Source of the DNA: Caballeronia megalochromosomata
Lineage (GTDB): Bacteria; Pseudomonadota; Gammaproteobacteria; Burkholderiales; Burkholderiaceae
Reading direction: 5' to 3'
Assembly: GCA_001580565.1 (NCBI GenBank)
Contig: LRBF01000131.1
Coordinates: 62,001-126,000, forward strand
Length of the DNA stretch: 64,000 nucleotides
Part shown: positions 45,152 to 54,530 of the stretch, one piece after another
How positions within the stretch are numbered: the first letter of the stretch is position 1
Layout: each line of letters begins with the position of its first letter
Program-made: the position numbers and the translations under genes
The notes under the pieces: model-generated
Seen by the model: only the letters and a program-made list of their open reading frames with translations
Database searches by the model: none
Told to the model about the DNA's origin: nothing

Positions 45152-46837
45152 ATGGAATTTCGCGTTCTCATCATGGCGCCCTTCGGCCGCGACGCCGATG
45201 TCATCGCCGACGTTCTCGCGAGCGACGGTCGAAGCTGCTTCTCTTGTCTTGACTCGGAATGTCTCTTGAAGGAACTCGAAAGGGGCGCGGGCGTTGCGAT
45301 CGTTACTGAAGAATCCATTCAGGACGATAGCGCTCGCTCGCTCGGAGAATGGCTCGAGCATCAAGCTGCCTGGTCCGATCTTCCCATCATCCTGCTCTCA
45401 GGGCGTTTCGCCGGCCGCCGTCCCGTGGCGAGCCTCGACCTGCTCGAACGGCTTGGAAACGTACTGGTTCTTGAGCGGCCCTTGAACTCCGAGACGTTGC
45501 GTCGTGCGGTGACATCGTCCCTACGCGCCCGCGCTCGGCAGTATGAGTCGCGCAAGCATCTGGCGGAATCCGAGCAGCATCTGATCGAACGCGTGAAAGC
45601 GCAAGAGGCGCTCGAGCACCTAAATGAATCGCTCGAAAGTCGTATCAGCGAACGCACGCGTGAGCTTGCATCGGCGAATGATCGGCTTATGAAAGAGATC
45701 CATGAGCGCGCCAAAGTGCAGGCCGTGCTTGTGCAATCGCAAAAGATGGAAGCTCTCGGCCAATTGACCGGCGGCATTGCGCACGATTTCAACAATCTTC
45801 TTAATGTCATCATGGCCAACGCCGAGTTGCTCGCTCGTCTAAGCGATGATGAGCGGGTGCGCAAGATGGCTGCAACGATCAAACGCGCCACTGAGCGTGG
45901 AGGCAAGCTCACCGCCCAACTGCTCACGTTCTCACGCACGAGCAATCTCGACTTGAAGGCCGTGAACGTTACTTCGCTGCTCCAAGGCATGCGTGACATC
46001 ATCTCTATCTCGCTGGGACCGGCCATCGCATTCTCTATCCATGCGGATGCGGAAGATCTTTGGACGCGGGCAGATGCTAACCAGTTAGAGCTCGCCGTGC
46101 TCAACTTGGCGATTAACGCGCGGGATGCCATGCCGGGTGGCGGACGCCTTTCCATCCACGCAGGCGAGCGACCTGCGCCGGACGAAACACTTGCGGCGGG
46201 ACGCTACGTTGTTGTCAGTGTGAGCGATTCCGGGACGGGCATCGAGCCAGAGGTCCTCTCTCGTGTGTTCGACCCGTTCTTTACGACAAAACCGGTTGGC
46301 AAAGGTACCGGACTGGGGTTAAGTCAAGTGTACGGGATCGCACGGCAGGCAGGCGGTGTTGCGCGCATTGACAGCGAACCGGGAAAAGGCACCACTGTAG
46401 AGATGTGGCTGCCGCTCGTAGAAAAGCAAACGCAGGAAATTGTCGCCGGTTCAAATTTAGATAACCGCGCGGTAGAGGGGCGCCACATTCTTGTAATCGA
46501 GGACGACGAGGACGTTCGAAGCATGCTCGTCGAATGCCTCCAGGCTTTCGGGTATACCGTCTCTCAAGCTCGTGATGGCGTTAGCGGTCTCGAGCGCCTT
46601 CGCATCGACAACCCCGACCTGCTAATGGTCGACTATGCCATGCCCGGTATGAACGGACTGCAGGTCATAGAGAAGGCCCGCGAATTTCGCGAGAATTTGC
46701 CAGTAATTTTGGCCACAGGCTACGCAGATGTCGATATGTCGACGATCGCTGATAAGCGCTTCACGGCGCTGCGCAAGCCATTTCAACTCGACGAGCTTTC
46801 ACGCGTGGTACGCTCGGCGCTGAGCGCGCCCGCATAA
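45152..46837 (+). CDS. hybrid histidine kinase coupled to KaiC-like ATPase
   Basis: A 561-residue kinase from ATG 45152. Residues 1-125 resemble a receiver that has lost its acidic pocket and phospho-Asp ('VLIMAPFGRDAD', 'VAIVTEESI'), so it is a pseudo-receiver. A coiled coil (about 130-195) leads to HisKA with the phospho-His in 'GGIAHDFNNLLNVIMANAEL' (about 211). The HATPase part has 'NLAINARDAMPGGG' and 'GKGTGLGLSQVYG'. A true C-terminal receiver (about 444-558) has 'VIEDDED' and 'LLMVDYAMPGMNG'. No membrane segment. Pseudo-receiver kinases are known readers of KaiC state in cyanobacteria (CikA-like), which makes functional coupling to the adjacent KaiC attractive, but this remains inference. 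Confidence 0.92.
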   Translation: MEFRVLIMAPFGRDADVIADVLASDGRSCFSCLDSECLLKELERGAGVAIVTEESIQDDSARSLGEWLEHQAAWSDLPIILLSGRFAGRRPVASLDLLERLGNVLVLERPLNSETLRRAVTSSLRARARQYESRKHLAESEQHLIERVKAQEALEHLNESLESRISERTRELASANDRLMKEIHERAKVQAVLVQSQKMEALGQLTGGIAHDFNNLLNVIMANAELLARLSDDERVRKMAATIKRATERGGKLTAQLLTFSRTSNLDLKAVNVTSLLQGMRDIISISLGPAIAFSIHADAEDLWTRADANQLELAVLNLAINARDAMPGGGRLSIHAGERPAPDETLAAGRYVVVSVSDSGTGIEPEVLSRVFDPFFTTKPVGKGTGLGLSQVYGIARQAGGVARIDSEPGKGTTVEMWLPLVEKQTQEIVAGSNLDNRAVEGRHILVIEDDEDVRSMLVECLQAFGYTVSQARDGVSGLERLRIDNPDLLMVDYAMPGMNGLQVIEKAREFRENLPVILATGYADVDMSTIADKRFTALRKPFQLDELSRVVRSALSAPA

Positions 46838-47187
46838 CGAGAATTAAACGTAGTGCTGGAGACCTCACAACAAGCGAGCAATGCGCAGCTATCTGGATTG
46901 CGAAGGTCATGTCCCGGTGACGGGCATCATAAGCAGATGCGTTCGTGCTCAAGCCTATACTACGTTAGTAACGCACCTGCGTGCCAGGAACGGTCAGTGC
47001 TCGGAGACGATCAAGCGCCTGCACAAACGGGCGTCCGTCGAGTTAACCCCGGAACTTTCGTCAACGCACTCGTCTAGGAAGATCGCGCAGAGTCGTTGTC
47101 GAGGAAGTGCCTGACGCGGGTACCGAGGATTAGGTTCGTGCTGAGGATCGCCGCATTGGGCGCAAACCCGCAACAAGGAGCAAAACC
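46838..47187. other. intergenic stretch without a gene
   Basis: About 350 bp after the kinase. No supported gene. The ribosome site of the following SDR gene (AAGGAG at 47175) is at the right edge. Confidence 0.5.
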
Positions 47188-48054
47188 ATGACCGTTTCCG
47201 AATATCCTCGCTCGCCCATGCCGTCCCAACAGCAAGAGCGCCGCCCTGGACTCACCGCGCCGATGGACCCGGCGCCCGATCACGGCGAATCGAGCTATCA
47301 GGGCAGCAACCGGCTCGCGGGCAAGGTTGCGCTGATCACCGGTGCGGACAGCGGCATTGGCCGGGCGGTCGCGATCGCATTCGCGCGCGAGGGGGCGGAC
47401 GTCGCCATCGCGTACCTCGACGAGCACGACGACGCCCGCGACACCGCGCGCTGGGTCGAGCAGGCCGGGCGGCGTGCGTTGCTGCTGCCCGGCGACATTA
47501 CCGATCGCGAGCATTGCAAAGCGCTCGTCGCAAAGACTGCCGAAGTTTTCGGGCGTATCGACGTGCTGGTGAACAACGCCGCCTATCAGGCCACCTACGA
47601 CAAGCTCGAAGATATCAGCGACGACGAATGGGACAAGACCTATTCGACCAACATCGGCGCCATGTTCCGTATTACCAAGGCGGCGCTCGCGCATATGCAA
47701 TCGGGCGGCACGATCATCAACACGACGTCCGTCAACGCCGATGCGCCGAATCCCGGTCTGATCGCGTATGCGAGCACGAAGGGCGCGATCCAGAACTTCA
47801 CAGGCGGACTGGCGCAACTGCTGGCCGAGCGCGGTATCCGTGCAAACTGCGTGGCGCCGGGGCCGATATGGACGCCGCTCATTCCATCGACGATGCCGCC
47901 TTCGAGCGTCGAGAACTTCGGCAAGCAAACGCCAATGAAACGTCCTGGCCAGCCGGCCGAACTGGCCGCCGCGTACGTGATGCTGGCAACTGACGAGGCG
48001 AGCTACATCTCTGGCGCAACCATCGCCGTGACGGGCGGAAAGCCGATTATCTGA
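47188..48054 (+). CDS. SDR-family general-stress oxidoreductase (YhdF/YghA-like)
   Basis: A 288-residue short-chain dehydrogenase with the 40-residue N-terminal extension ('YPRSPMPSQQQERRPG') typical of YhdF/YghA-type members. The Rossmann motif is 'LITGADSGIGRAVAIAFARE', then 'NNAAYQA', the catalytic Tyr-x3-Lys in 'AYASTKGAIQNFTG' and 'NCVAPGPIWTPLIPS'. These NADP(H) enzymes are general-stress induced and reduce aldehydes or sugars of unknown identity. AAGGAG lies 8 bases before the ATG. It is followed by about 390 bp without a gene. Confidence 0.94.
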   Translation: MTVSEYPRSPMPSQQQERRPGLTAPMDPAPDHGESSYQGSNRLAGKVALITGADSGIGRAVAIAFAREGADVAIAYLDEHDDARDTARWVEQAGRRALLLPGDITDREHCKALVAKTAEVFGRIDVLVNNAAYQATYDKLEDISDDEWDKTYSTNIGAMFRITKAALAHMQSGGTIINTTSVNADAPNPGLIAYASTKGAIQNFTGGLAQLLAERGIRANCVAPGPIWTPLIPSTMPPSSVENFGKQTPMKRPGQPAELAAAYVMLATDEASYISGATIAVTGGKPII

Positions 48055-48441
48055 GGCATATGGTTCGGCCTGCGCTTCTCAACCCGGTGACATACTCGAT
48101 CAAAAGCTTTCGCGTTGCGCAGCCGCAAACGCGACCATCGGGAATGGAATGAACGTTTTGCAAGCAGGTCGAATAAGTGTCATCGAGCTTGCCGAGCGGA
48201 CGGCATCCCGCAGGGAACATTCGCCATGGGATCTCTGCCCGCAGCCGATCAATACGTTATAACGACTCTAAGTCACTCGCATTCGCGAGGACTCGCGAAA
48301 GCTCGTTGGCGCGACGAGGAATGCGGTTGATGCCCGATCCATAACAGCAGTGCAGCTCTGCCCAATCCGAAAAGCCGGGCACGCCTCCGAGCATGCAGAG
48401 CGGGCGCGACTGCATCGAGTTGCCGGATTTAATCCGTACAC
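48055..48441. other. intergenic stretch without a gene
   Basis: About 390 bp between the convergent SDR and DUF2252 genes. Nothing recognisable. Confidence 0.5.
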
Positions 48442-49652
48442 TCACGTTCCGGTCGCGTAACGCCGACAATGCTCGAGATACCCCGCTTCATGGTTGCTCA
48501 CCAATTGGACGATGCTGTTCCAAAGCCATAACGGCGCGTCGATCGTCTTCGATCGATTGCGACCGACTTCCGCTCGCCACTCCCGCTTCGTTGCGTCGTC
48601 CATCTGCCGCGCATGCGCCTTACCTACAACAGCGGCGAGATAGTGCGCGACTTGCATCGCGTCATCCTTGTCGAGCGCCTCGATCTCGAGCTTCATGTCC
48701 TGCGGCAACAACTCGCGGATAACGACGCCGCGATCGAGCAGGCGCGCTGCGCGCATTCGCTCACCGAGATACGGCGAGAGGTTTCGGGCACCTTCAAGGA
48801 CACGCAACGCGTTGTCCCGCGGCATCGCCACATCATCATAACGGGGCGCCGCGGGCTTCACGCCTTCCTTGATGTCCATCAGACACAGGTCGTCGCCTTC
48901 CACGACGCCACCATCGACATCGAGCAGGACCGCATAGCGCAGACGGCCAAGGGAACCGCAACCCTTCACCCAATACGCCGCGTCCAGCACGACAACCTCG
49001 CCCGAGTCTTTGCGACCCTTCAGGCTGGTCGGCAGACTCGCAATGTCTTCGTCGGCGAAAAGCGCTTCGATCGCCTTTCGCTCGTCTCTGGCAAGAGGCC
49101 AGAATCGCTTTCCCAAGGAATCGCCGGATGCAGATCGTCGATGCGCTCACGCGCGACATGCTGCCACGACCGGCGCACGGCTTCCTTCATCGTTACGTGA
49201 ACGGGTTCAGGACGTTTGATGTCAATGGCCTCACCTGCGAACGCGGATTCATATCCGGCAGCCAGCGCCTCGATCATTCGCACGACGTTCAGGCCGGACA
49301 ATGAGGACCCGCGCGCAGCCGTCGCGAGCGACAATCCCAGGTGGACGACGTCATGCACGGGATTGCCGATCACCGTCTGATCGAGGTCGCGAATCTGGAT
49401 CTCCACTTTGCCTTTCGCATTGCCGATCGGCCCGAGATTGCCGGTGTGGCAGTCGCCGCAAATCCAGATCGCCGGGCCGTGAGGCAGCGAGTCTCCGTTC
49501 GCCTCGATCACCCACTCGTAAAATCGTTCTGTATTGCCCCTGACATATGCGTGCGGCGAGCGCGCCATCTTGCAACGGCGCGGTTCGTTGAGAAGCGCCT
49601 GTCGGTCATCGGGCGCGGGCATCTGCTCGTTCGCTTCGCTGTTCTTGGTCAT
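48442..49652 (-). pseudogene. DUF2252 protein with a single frameshift
   Basis: Start ATG 49652. The first 178 residues ('MARSPHAYVRGNTERFYEWV', 'GPAIWICGDCHTGNLGPIGN', 'IRDLDQTVIGNPVHDVVHLG') are a normal DUF2252 N-terminus with the kinase-like G-D-x-H and D-x-D motifs. At about 49118 one base is missing ('ATTCCT TGG' where 'ATTCCN TTG' is expected). The rest follows in the next frame ('GKRFWPLARDERKAIEALFA' to 'HEAGYLEHCRRY'). If real, this truncates the protein by half; a sequencing error is possible. DUF2252 proteins look like atypical phosphotransferases of unknown substrate. The start overlaps the stop of the FUSC-like gene (ATGA). Confidence 0.82.
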
Positions 49653-50377
49653 ATTGTTTGCCGTGGGTGGCTGATCAGCAGAGCAGGAGCTGTGCCGTCG
49701 TCTTCCAAACGGCTTACGCGGTCGGCAAAGTGCCCGGCGATGCTGTCCAGATTTCCCCCGACCTGTTCCAGTGCGAACGACAGCCTCGACAACGGCTGCA
49801 ACTGACGTAAATCTGCCTCGATGCCGGAAATAGCGGCCGCGATGTCGGACCGGATGGCCGCGGACATATCGTTCAGTGGCGCGAAAAAACGTACGGCCGT
49901 TGGCAGCGGTCCGCCGCCGCGCATCCACGCAGCCAGTGCTCGCAGATAGTCGCTCGCGCAATCGCGCACCCGCTCGATGCGCGACGCCAGCACCTTCAGA
50001 AGCTCGCCCATGATCTCGAAGGCGCGCGAACGGGACAATTGCGGCCACACGCTCAACGACACGCCGATGCCGATGGCCGCGCCAGCGCGATTGCTTGCAC
50101 GCGACACTGCGCCCGCGATGCTCGCGGAAGACTCGAGCGCGAGCGCCGCAGCCACGACGATGCTGTAGTTCGTGGTCCGAAGGCGCGTTGATGCAATGCG
50201 TGCGACGAGCGTCGCGAGAGCGAATCGTGACAAGGCATCGGCGACATCGGGGAAATAATGCAGCGTCGCGAGACCGACCGCGGTGCCGATCACCGCGCCG
50301 ATCACGAGCATCGCCGGTGCGCATGCCACGGCATCGCGATTGCTGGGTTGGCGGATCCTCGCGTCGGAGCCGATCAT
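49649..50377 (-). CDS. FUSC-like membrane protein (aromatic-acid exporter type)
   Basis: About 242 residues from ATG 50377. The N-terminal third has several membrane helices ('MLVIGAVIGTAVGLATLHYF', 'LATLVARIASTRLRTTNYSI'). The rest is a helical soluble domain with 'AFEIMGELLKVLASRIERVR'. The pattern matches the C-terminal half of FUSC/AaeB-like exporters and may represent a shortened member. It is translationally coupled to the DUF2252 gene. The ATG overlaps the ATG of the divergent gene on the plus strand (shared CATG), which is unusual, so the true start may be an internal ATG. Confidence 0.65.
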   Translation of the reverse strand: MIGSDARIRQPSNRDAVACAPAMLVIGAVIGTAVGLATLHYFPDVADALSRFALATLVARIASTRLRTTNYSIVVAAALALESSASIAGAVSRASNRAGAAIGIGVSLSVWPQLSRSRAFEIMGELLKVLASRIERVRDCASDYLRALAAWMRGGGPLPTAVRFFAPLNDMSAAIRSDIAAAISGIEADLRQLQPLSRLSFALEQVGGNLDSIAGHFADRVSRLEDDGTAPALLISHPRQTI

Positions 50378-51506
50378 GAGACCGCTCGTCAAAACCCTTC
50401 TCGTCCTTTGCCTCGCCGCCCTCGCGCCGTTGGGCAGCGCACAGGAATCCGCCAACAGACACGATCGGCAAAGCGGCGATGCCCGGCTGCAGCTCCTGGC
50501 GACGTTCGAGCATCAAGTGACCGGCGTCACCGTGACGCCCGATGGCCGCATTTTCGTCAACTTCCCGCGCTGGACGGAAGATGCGCCGATCTCCGTCGCC
50601 GAGCTCGGCAGCACCGGCGATCTTCGACCGTATCCCGATGTCGAATGGAATAGCTGGCGCAATTCCCGACGCGACGAGGTCACCCCGCAGGACCATTGGG
50701 TCTGCGTTCAATCCGTCGTTGCGGATAAGCGCGGCAATCTCTGGGTCATCGATGCCGGTGCGCCGGCCCAGTCGCTCGGCGTGCCGGGGGCGCCGAAGCT
50801 CGTGCAGATCGACTTGACGTCGGACCGCGTCGCGCATGCCTATTCGTTTGACGAAACGATCGCGCCGCAAGGCAGTTATCTCAACGATGTGCGCATCAGC
50901 CCGGACGGCCGCTTCGTCTACATCACCGACTCCGGCGTGCGCGGAGCGATCGTCGTGGTCGATACGGCGTCCGGCTCGGCGCGCCGCGTGCTCGACGGCG
51001 ATCCGAGCTTCCCTTCACCGCCTGCCAGTACAGATATCGCCCATCGGGCGTCAGCGCGATCCCGTCAGCCGAGAAACTTACGCGTCGTCCATCTGTCTGC
51101 TGTAGCGGCTTGCCGTCGACTTTGACGGTCACGCTCTTGTCGGCCTGCGTGCAGAACGCTCTATCGCATCGCGACCGACGCCCTTCAAAACGCGCAGTTG
51201 AGCGCGCAGCAGGTGTCGGCGCGGGTCGAGGCCGCCGGCATCGATGGTCCCGCTGACGGTCTATGGTTCGACGAACGCGGGCGGCTTTATGTGTCGTCGG
51301 TCGAACATCATGCGATAAGCGTGCGCGATGGCGAGCGCTTCACCACACTCCTGCGCGATAAGCGCCTGGTCTGGCCCGATACGTTCTCGGAAGGCGTGGA
51401 TGGCACGATCTATGTCACCGACTCACGGATTCCCGACATGAGTTGGTTCAACCCGCAAAGCCCAACCGCGTTACCGACGCGGCTCTATGCGATTAGGGGA
51501 CGTTAA
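50376..51506 (+). pseudogene. royal-jelly/yellow-family secreted protein with an internal inversion
   Basis: From ATG 50376 a signal peptide (residues 1-22, 'LVKTLLVLCLAALAPLGSAQ') precedes a beta-propeller of the major-royal-jelly/yellow family: 'VTPDGRIFVNFPRW', 'GNLWVIDAGAPAQSLGVPGA', 'LNDVRISPDGRFVYITDSG'. After GDPS the frame fails. The missing part is encoded on the opposite strand in 51010-51158 ('SVTVKVDGKPLQQTDGRRVS', 'FSADGIALTPDGRYLYWQAV'), and the C-terminus resumes at 51159 ('LYRIATDALQNAQLSAQQVS'). Flipping the segment restores a continuous frame of 376 residues. As it stands the gene encodes a truncated product. Bacterial members are periplasmic sugar-lactone- or dopachrome-like proteins of uncertain function. 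Confidence 0.88.
51010..51158. other. 149-bp inverted segment inside the propeller gene
   Basis: Reversing exactly this segment joins the flanking frames at both sides without adding or losing a base (634 + 149 + 348 bases, all in frame). Short inverse similarity GAGCTT/GAGCGTT lies at the two edges. Confidence 0.88.
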
Positions 51507-51525
51507 AGGTCGTCGTCTTCGTCGG

Positions 51526-51744
51526 CTAGCTGACGAAGACGATCTCTTGGACGAAGGTACTGCTGCAAGTGAAATGAGCGATCCGCCCGATTCGCAAATG
51601 AAACAGCACTTGTTCGAGCCCGTGGACTTCCCTGCCGTCCTTATGCTCGCCGACGACCGTCGCGCCGCACGCCTCAGGCCCATTGCGCTTGAGGTCGATG
51701 ATGCGGCGGATGGCGCCCTGCTTGTTGGTGAAGTATCTATTCAT
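51526..51744 (-). CDS. small hypothetical protein
   Basis: A 72-residue frame from ATG 51744: 'MNRYFTNKQGAIRRIIDLKR' leading to 'CGATVVGEHKDGREVHGLEQ' and 'LRIGRIAHFTCSSTFVQEIV'. The composition is that of a real small basic protein, whereas the overlapping plus-strand frame at 51487 looks like its shadow. The ribosome site is weak. No family recognised. Confidence 0.4.
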   Translation of the reverse strand: MNRYFTNKQGAIRRIIDLKRNGPEACGATVVGEHKDGREVHGLEQVLFHLRIGRIAHFTCSSTFVQEIVFVS

Positions 51745-51855
51745 GAAGGGCGCGCGTGCGTTGTCGTGCTGCGATCGTAGCGCGGCTTGCCTTAAGTGAA
51801 TGTTATGTTGAATACGTTTCCACTCGATCCACGCAATCCTGCGCGAGTTGACGCC

Positions 51856-52200
51856 TCAACAGCGCCGGATGATTTCCGCGACTTCCAACGCGGTAACGGG
51901 CTTGCGCAGATAACCGTCGAATTGACGCGATGATTCCATGTCGAATCCACTCTTACCGGTCACCGCGACGATACACGCTTCGGTTGATGCACCCGCGCAG
52001 CGAACGTATTCGCAGAGCTTGCGTCCGTCGATATCGGGCAAGCCGATATCCATGAAAACGGAGTCGTAGCGCGTCTGGCCTGTCATGCGTAGCGCCTCGC
52101 CGCCGGTGCGCGCAACGTCCGCATGATGGCCGAGCGATGCGGCCAGTTCGGCGAACGCCGCCGCGACGTTTTCATCATCTTCGACGAACAGAAACAACAT
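51856..52200 (-). CDS. single-domain response regulator
   Basis: A 114-residue receiver domain without output, from ATG 52200. The acidic pocket 'FVEDDENVAAAF', the phospho-Asp in 'SVFMDIGLPDIDGRKL', the Thr in 'IVAVTGKSGF' and the Lys in 'GYLRKPVTALEV' are all present, so phosphorylation is expected. It could serve as phosphoryl shuttle for one of the hybrid kinases in this window (26445 or 45152), but no kinase is adjacent. Confidence 0.9.
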   Translation of the reverse strand: MLFLFVEDDENVAAAFAELAASLGHHADVARTGGEALRMTGQTRYDSVFMDIGLPDIDGRKLCEYVRCAGASTEACIVAVTGKSGFDMESSRQFDGYLRKPVTALEVAEIIRRC

Positions 52201-52974
52201 TGTCGATACTGGCCGATTGCGGCCAGCCCCCGTGTCTTTGGAAGGGCGCGCGTGCCCAAGCAATCTGAGCAAATCCCGTACCTTCGGGACGGACCTGCAA
52301 ACGCTGCTACTTTCATTCATCCCGACCCAGGCACGGAGGGCGTCGATTTCGCGCCGAGGTCGAGGATACTTCGCCGTCGACCCTGTCGCGACGTCGCTTT
52401 AGCGCGACCATCCCGACCGGCTGCTTTCCGGTGTCAGCGCAGGCATGCACGTCCATTCACAAATGAAGCACCGATCGATGCATCACTCCAATCCGCCAGT
52501 ACCGTCGTGGTCGCTGCCGTCGAGTTGGATCTTTTTACCCAAGCACGCCCGTCGTGCTCATGTCTGGTAAATTTTCGGCGACATCTTTCGGGCGTGTTGG
52601 AGGCCGCGGCGCAATAGGACATCGAAGCGTCCGACACTGCCGCGAGCGACTCGCTGACGAAGTCCACGAACATTCGTCGAGCGCCGGCGCGGTCAACCGC
52701 TTGCGTCCGGCGCGTCCGCCGTCTCATAAGTCAGGTACGCACGGTGCTTCCTGATCTAAAAGACCAAACGAGTCATGTCGTGTTCGTCGACGTCGACCGT
52801 TTAGCGCGATATCGTGGAACATACATAGCGGCTTCCGCGTTCCGGCGTCGACCGAGTGCATGGCAGAGCTTTAGTTTACAGAGAGGGGTTACCGCCGTCC
52901 TACGCAATGTACGGGCAAAAAACCAGCCCCAATGGGCTCATTGCTGATCAATGCCGCCTGACCAGGAGCGCACC
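52201..52974. other. intergenic stretch without a supported gene
   Basis: About 770 bp. A minus-strand frame around 52434-52673 ('MFVDFVSESLAAVSDASMSY') has protein-like composition but no start signal or known motif. I do not call it. Confidence 0.4.
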
Positions 52975-53193
52975 GTGAAAGCTTCCAACCGCATCAAAAT
53001 ATTGCTGATCATCGCACTGACGACGTGCAGTTGCTTTATGGCGGGCTGCAACCGCAACCGCACCACCGTTACCACGGGGAATGCGGCCAGCGACACCGCG
53101 GCCGCCGCGCCAGCATCGGGCGCCTCGGTTCCGAACGCGGCGAGCTTCCCTGCTACCGCGGCCAGCGACACGCCTTCGGGCGCCAGCCAATAA
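52975..53193 (+). CDS. small lipoprotein
   Basis: A 72-residue protein starting with GTG 52975, preceded by AGGAG at a spacing of 6. A Lys/Arg start, a hydrophobic stretch ('IKILLIIALTTCSCFM') and the lipobox MAGC mark a lipoprotein signal, with lipidation on the Cys near residue 26. The mature part is about 45 residues of low complexity (Ala/Thr/Ser/Pro). It is probably attached to the envelope; no function can be predicted. Confidence 0.65.
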   Translation: MKASNRIKILLIIALTTCSCFMAGCNRNRTTVTTGNAASDTAAAAPASGASVPNAASFPATAASDTPSGASQ

Positions 53194-53379
53194 CACCTAA
53201 ACCCAGTACGCCGCGAGTCAACTGATCGAGGAACTCGCGTCCCTGTCTACGGACAAACTCCCGACGCACCGAAGCACATTGACGTTCCTTCAAAGGAAAA
53301 AGGCCGCGCAAGGCACGAGCGACCACTTGTATCGGCGCACTACAGGCCGTCAAAGAAACTGTTCCGCCTGTCGAGGGAA

Positions 53380-53690
53380 GCTCAAGCGCAGCGACCCTGT
53401 CAGCGTCATGCACGAGCCGCAGCACGCCGCGAGCGCGAAGCCCGCACAGCGCGACATACGTCAGCCCCAACGAGCCCTTCGACAGGTGGCACTCGAATCC
53501 AGGGGTGACGCGTTTGGGCACGACGTGATAATCGACGACGTAGGCCGCAAGCGCAGTCGTCGCGGCCGCGTTCGCGATGTTTATCGCCCCGGATCGACGG
53601 TATCCGCGTTCACACAGCGCTTCGAACAGCACGCCCCAGAAGACCGCACTGCCCATATGAATCGCCGTGCCGAGAAATCGCTCGCGCGAC
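53380..53690 (-). pseudogene. membrane-protein fragment fused to a broken SDR gene
   Basis: The frame encodes two to three membrane helices in a style seen in small Burkholderia membrane proteins: 'LGTAIHMGSAVFWGVLFEAL', then 'ANAAATTALAAYVVDYHVVP' and 'KRVTPGFECHLSKGSLGLTY'. Its N-terminus is joined directly to the SDR fragment at about 53690 and its C-terminus dissolves into Arg-rich sequence. This is the downstream half of a deletion junction. Confidence 0.5.
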
Positions 53691-54372
53691 GACATTCGGC
53701 GCGTAGACGGGCGGCGGCAGTTCCGGCTGCTGGTCGAGATGATTTTTGGCGTGCTCAACGAAGAGCGTATCGACGCCCGCGGGCTTGACGAGCGTCACCG
53801 ATACGGCCGCGCCTTCATTGGCAAGTTCGATGCGCAGCGGATCGGTATAGCCTTTTACCGCGTGCTTCGAGGCCATATACGCGCCCTGCAGCGGGATGGC
53901 GACGTCCGACAATCCACTGCCCAGACTGATGAGCGCCCCGCCTTTCTCACGCAGATGTTGCACGGCGATTAGGGATCCGTGCACGACACCCCAGAAGTTA
54001 GTGTCAAAGAGCTTGCGTTGCTCGTCGAGCGGCACGTCGGCGCACCGTCCATAAATCGACACGCCCACGTTGTTAATCCAGGTGTCGAATCCGCCAAACC
54101 GCCGGATCGCGGCATCCGCGGCCGCCTGCAGTTGCTTCCGATCGCCGACGTCCGCCACGGTATGCGCGACGCCGTCCTTCGCCTCTCGCGACAACTCTCG
54201 AACGAGTCCAGTGAGCGCTGTCTCTTCACGCGAGACGAGCATCAGGCGAGCGCCGCGTGCAGCGGCGAGGCGCGCGGTGACGATCCCTATCCCGCTCGTC
54301 GCTCCTGTAATGACGATGACCTGTTCGTATGACGATGACCTGTTCGTCGAGTGGTTTCAGTTTAATTTGCAT
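53690..54372 (-). pseudogene. SDR gene broken by a 19-bp duplication and a deletion
   Basis: From ATG 54372: MQIKLKPLDEQVIVI, then the frame is lost because a 19-bp unit is present twice (54310-54347). With one unit removed the sequence continues 'TGATSGIGIVTARLAAARGA', the SDR glycine motif, and joins the long downstream frame ('FDTWINNVGVSIYGR', 'YMASKHAVKGYTDPLRIELA' with Tyr-x3-Lys). After 'PPVYAPNVVARAI' at about 53690 the C-terminus is replaced by an unrelated membrane-protein fragment. Two independent lesions show the gene is dead. Confidence 0.82.
54310..54347. repeat. 19-bp perfect tandem duplication inside the SDR gene
   Basis: ATGACGATGACCTGTTCGT occurs twice (54310-54328, 54329-54347), giving a frameshift. 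Loss of one copy restores the reading frame. Confidence 0.92.
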
Positions 54373-54530
54373 GGCAGGCCCGCTTCGCGTTGAGGATGCC
54401 TCGTTTCAGCATGGCGTGTGCCCCTGAATTCCTGCGCCTGACAATGCCGCTTCCGCACTGCAATACCCCTGCGACGTGGGCATAAGCGTTGCTCGAAAAT
54501 ACGGCGCCACCCGTCCTAAAGGAGCAGACG

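Noticed and set aside
49653..50870. Long upstream extension of the DUF2252 frame on the minus strand
   Set aside because: It overlaps the FUSC-like and propeller genes and is Arg-rich; the DUF2252 match begins only near 49652.
51487..51780. 97-residue plus-strand acidic frame after the propeller gene
   Set aside because: It lies opposite a more protein-like minus-strand frame (51526-51744), begins inside the end of the propeller gene, and has no ribosome site.
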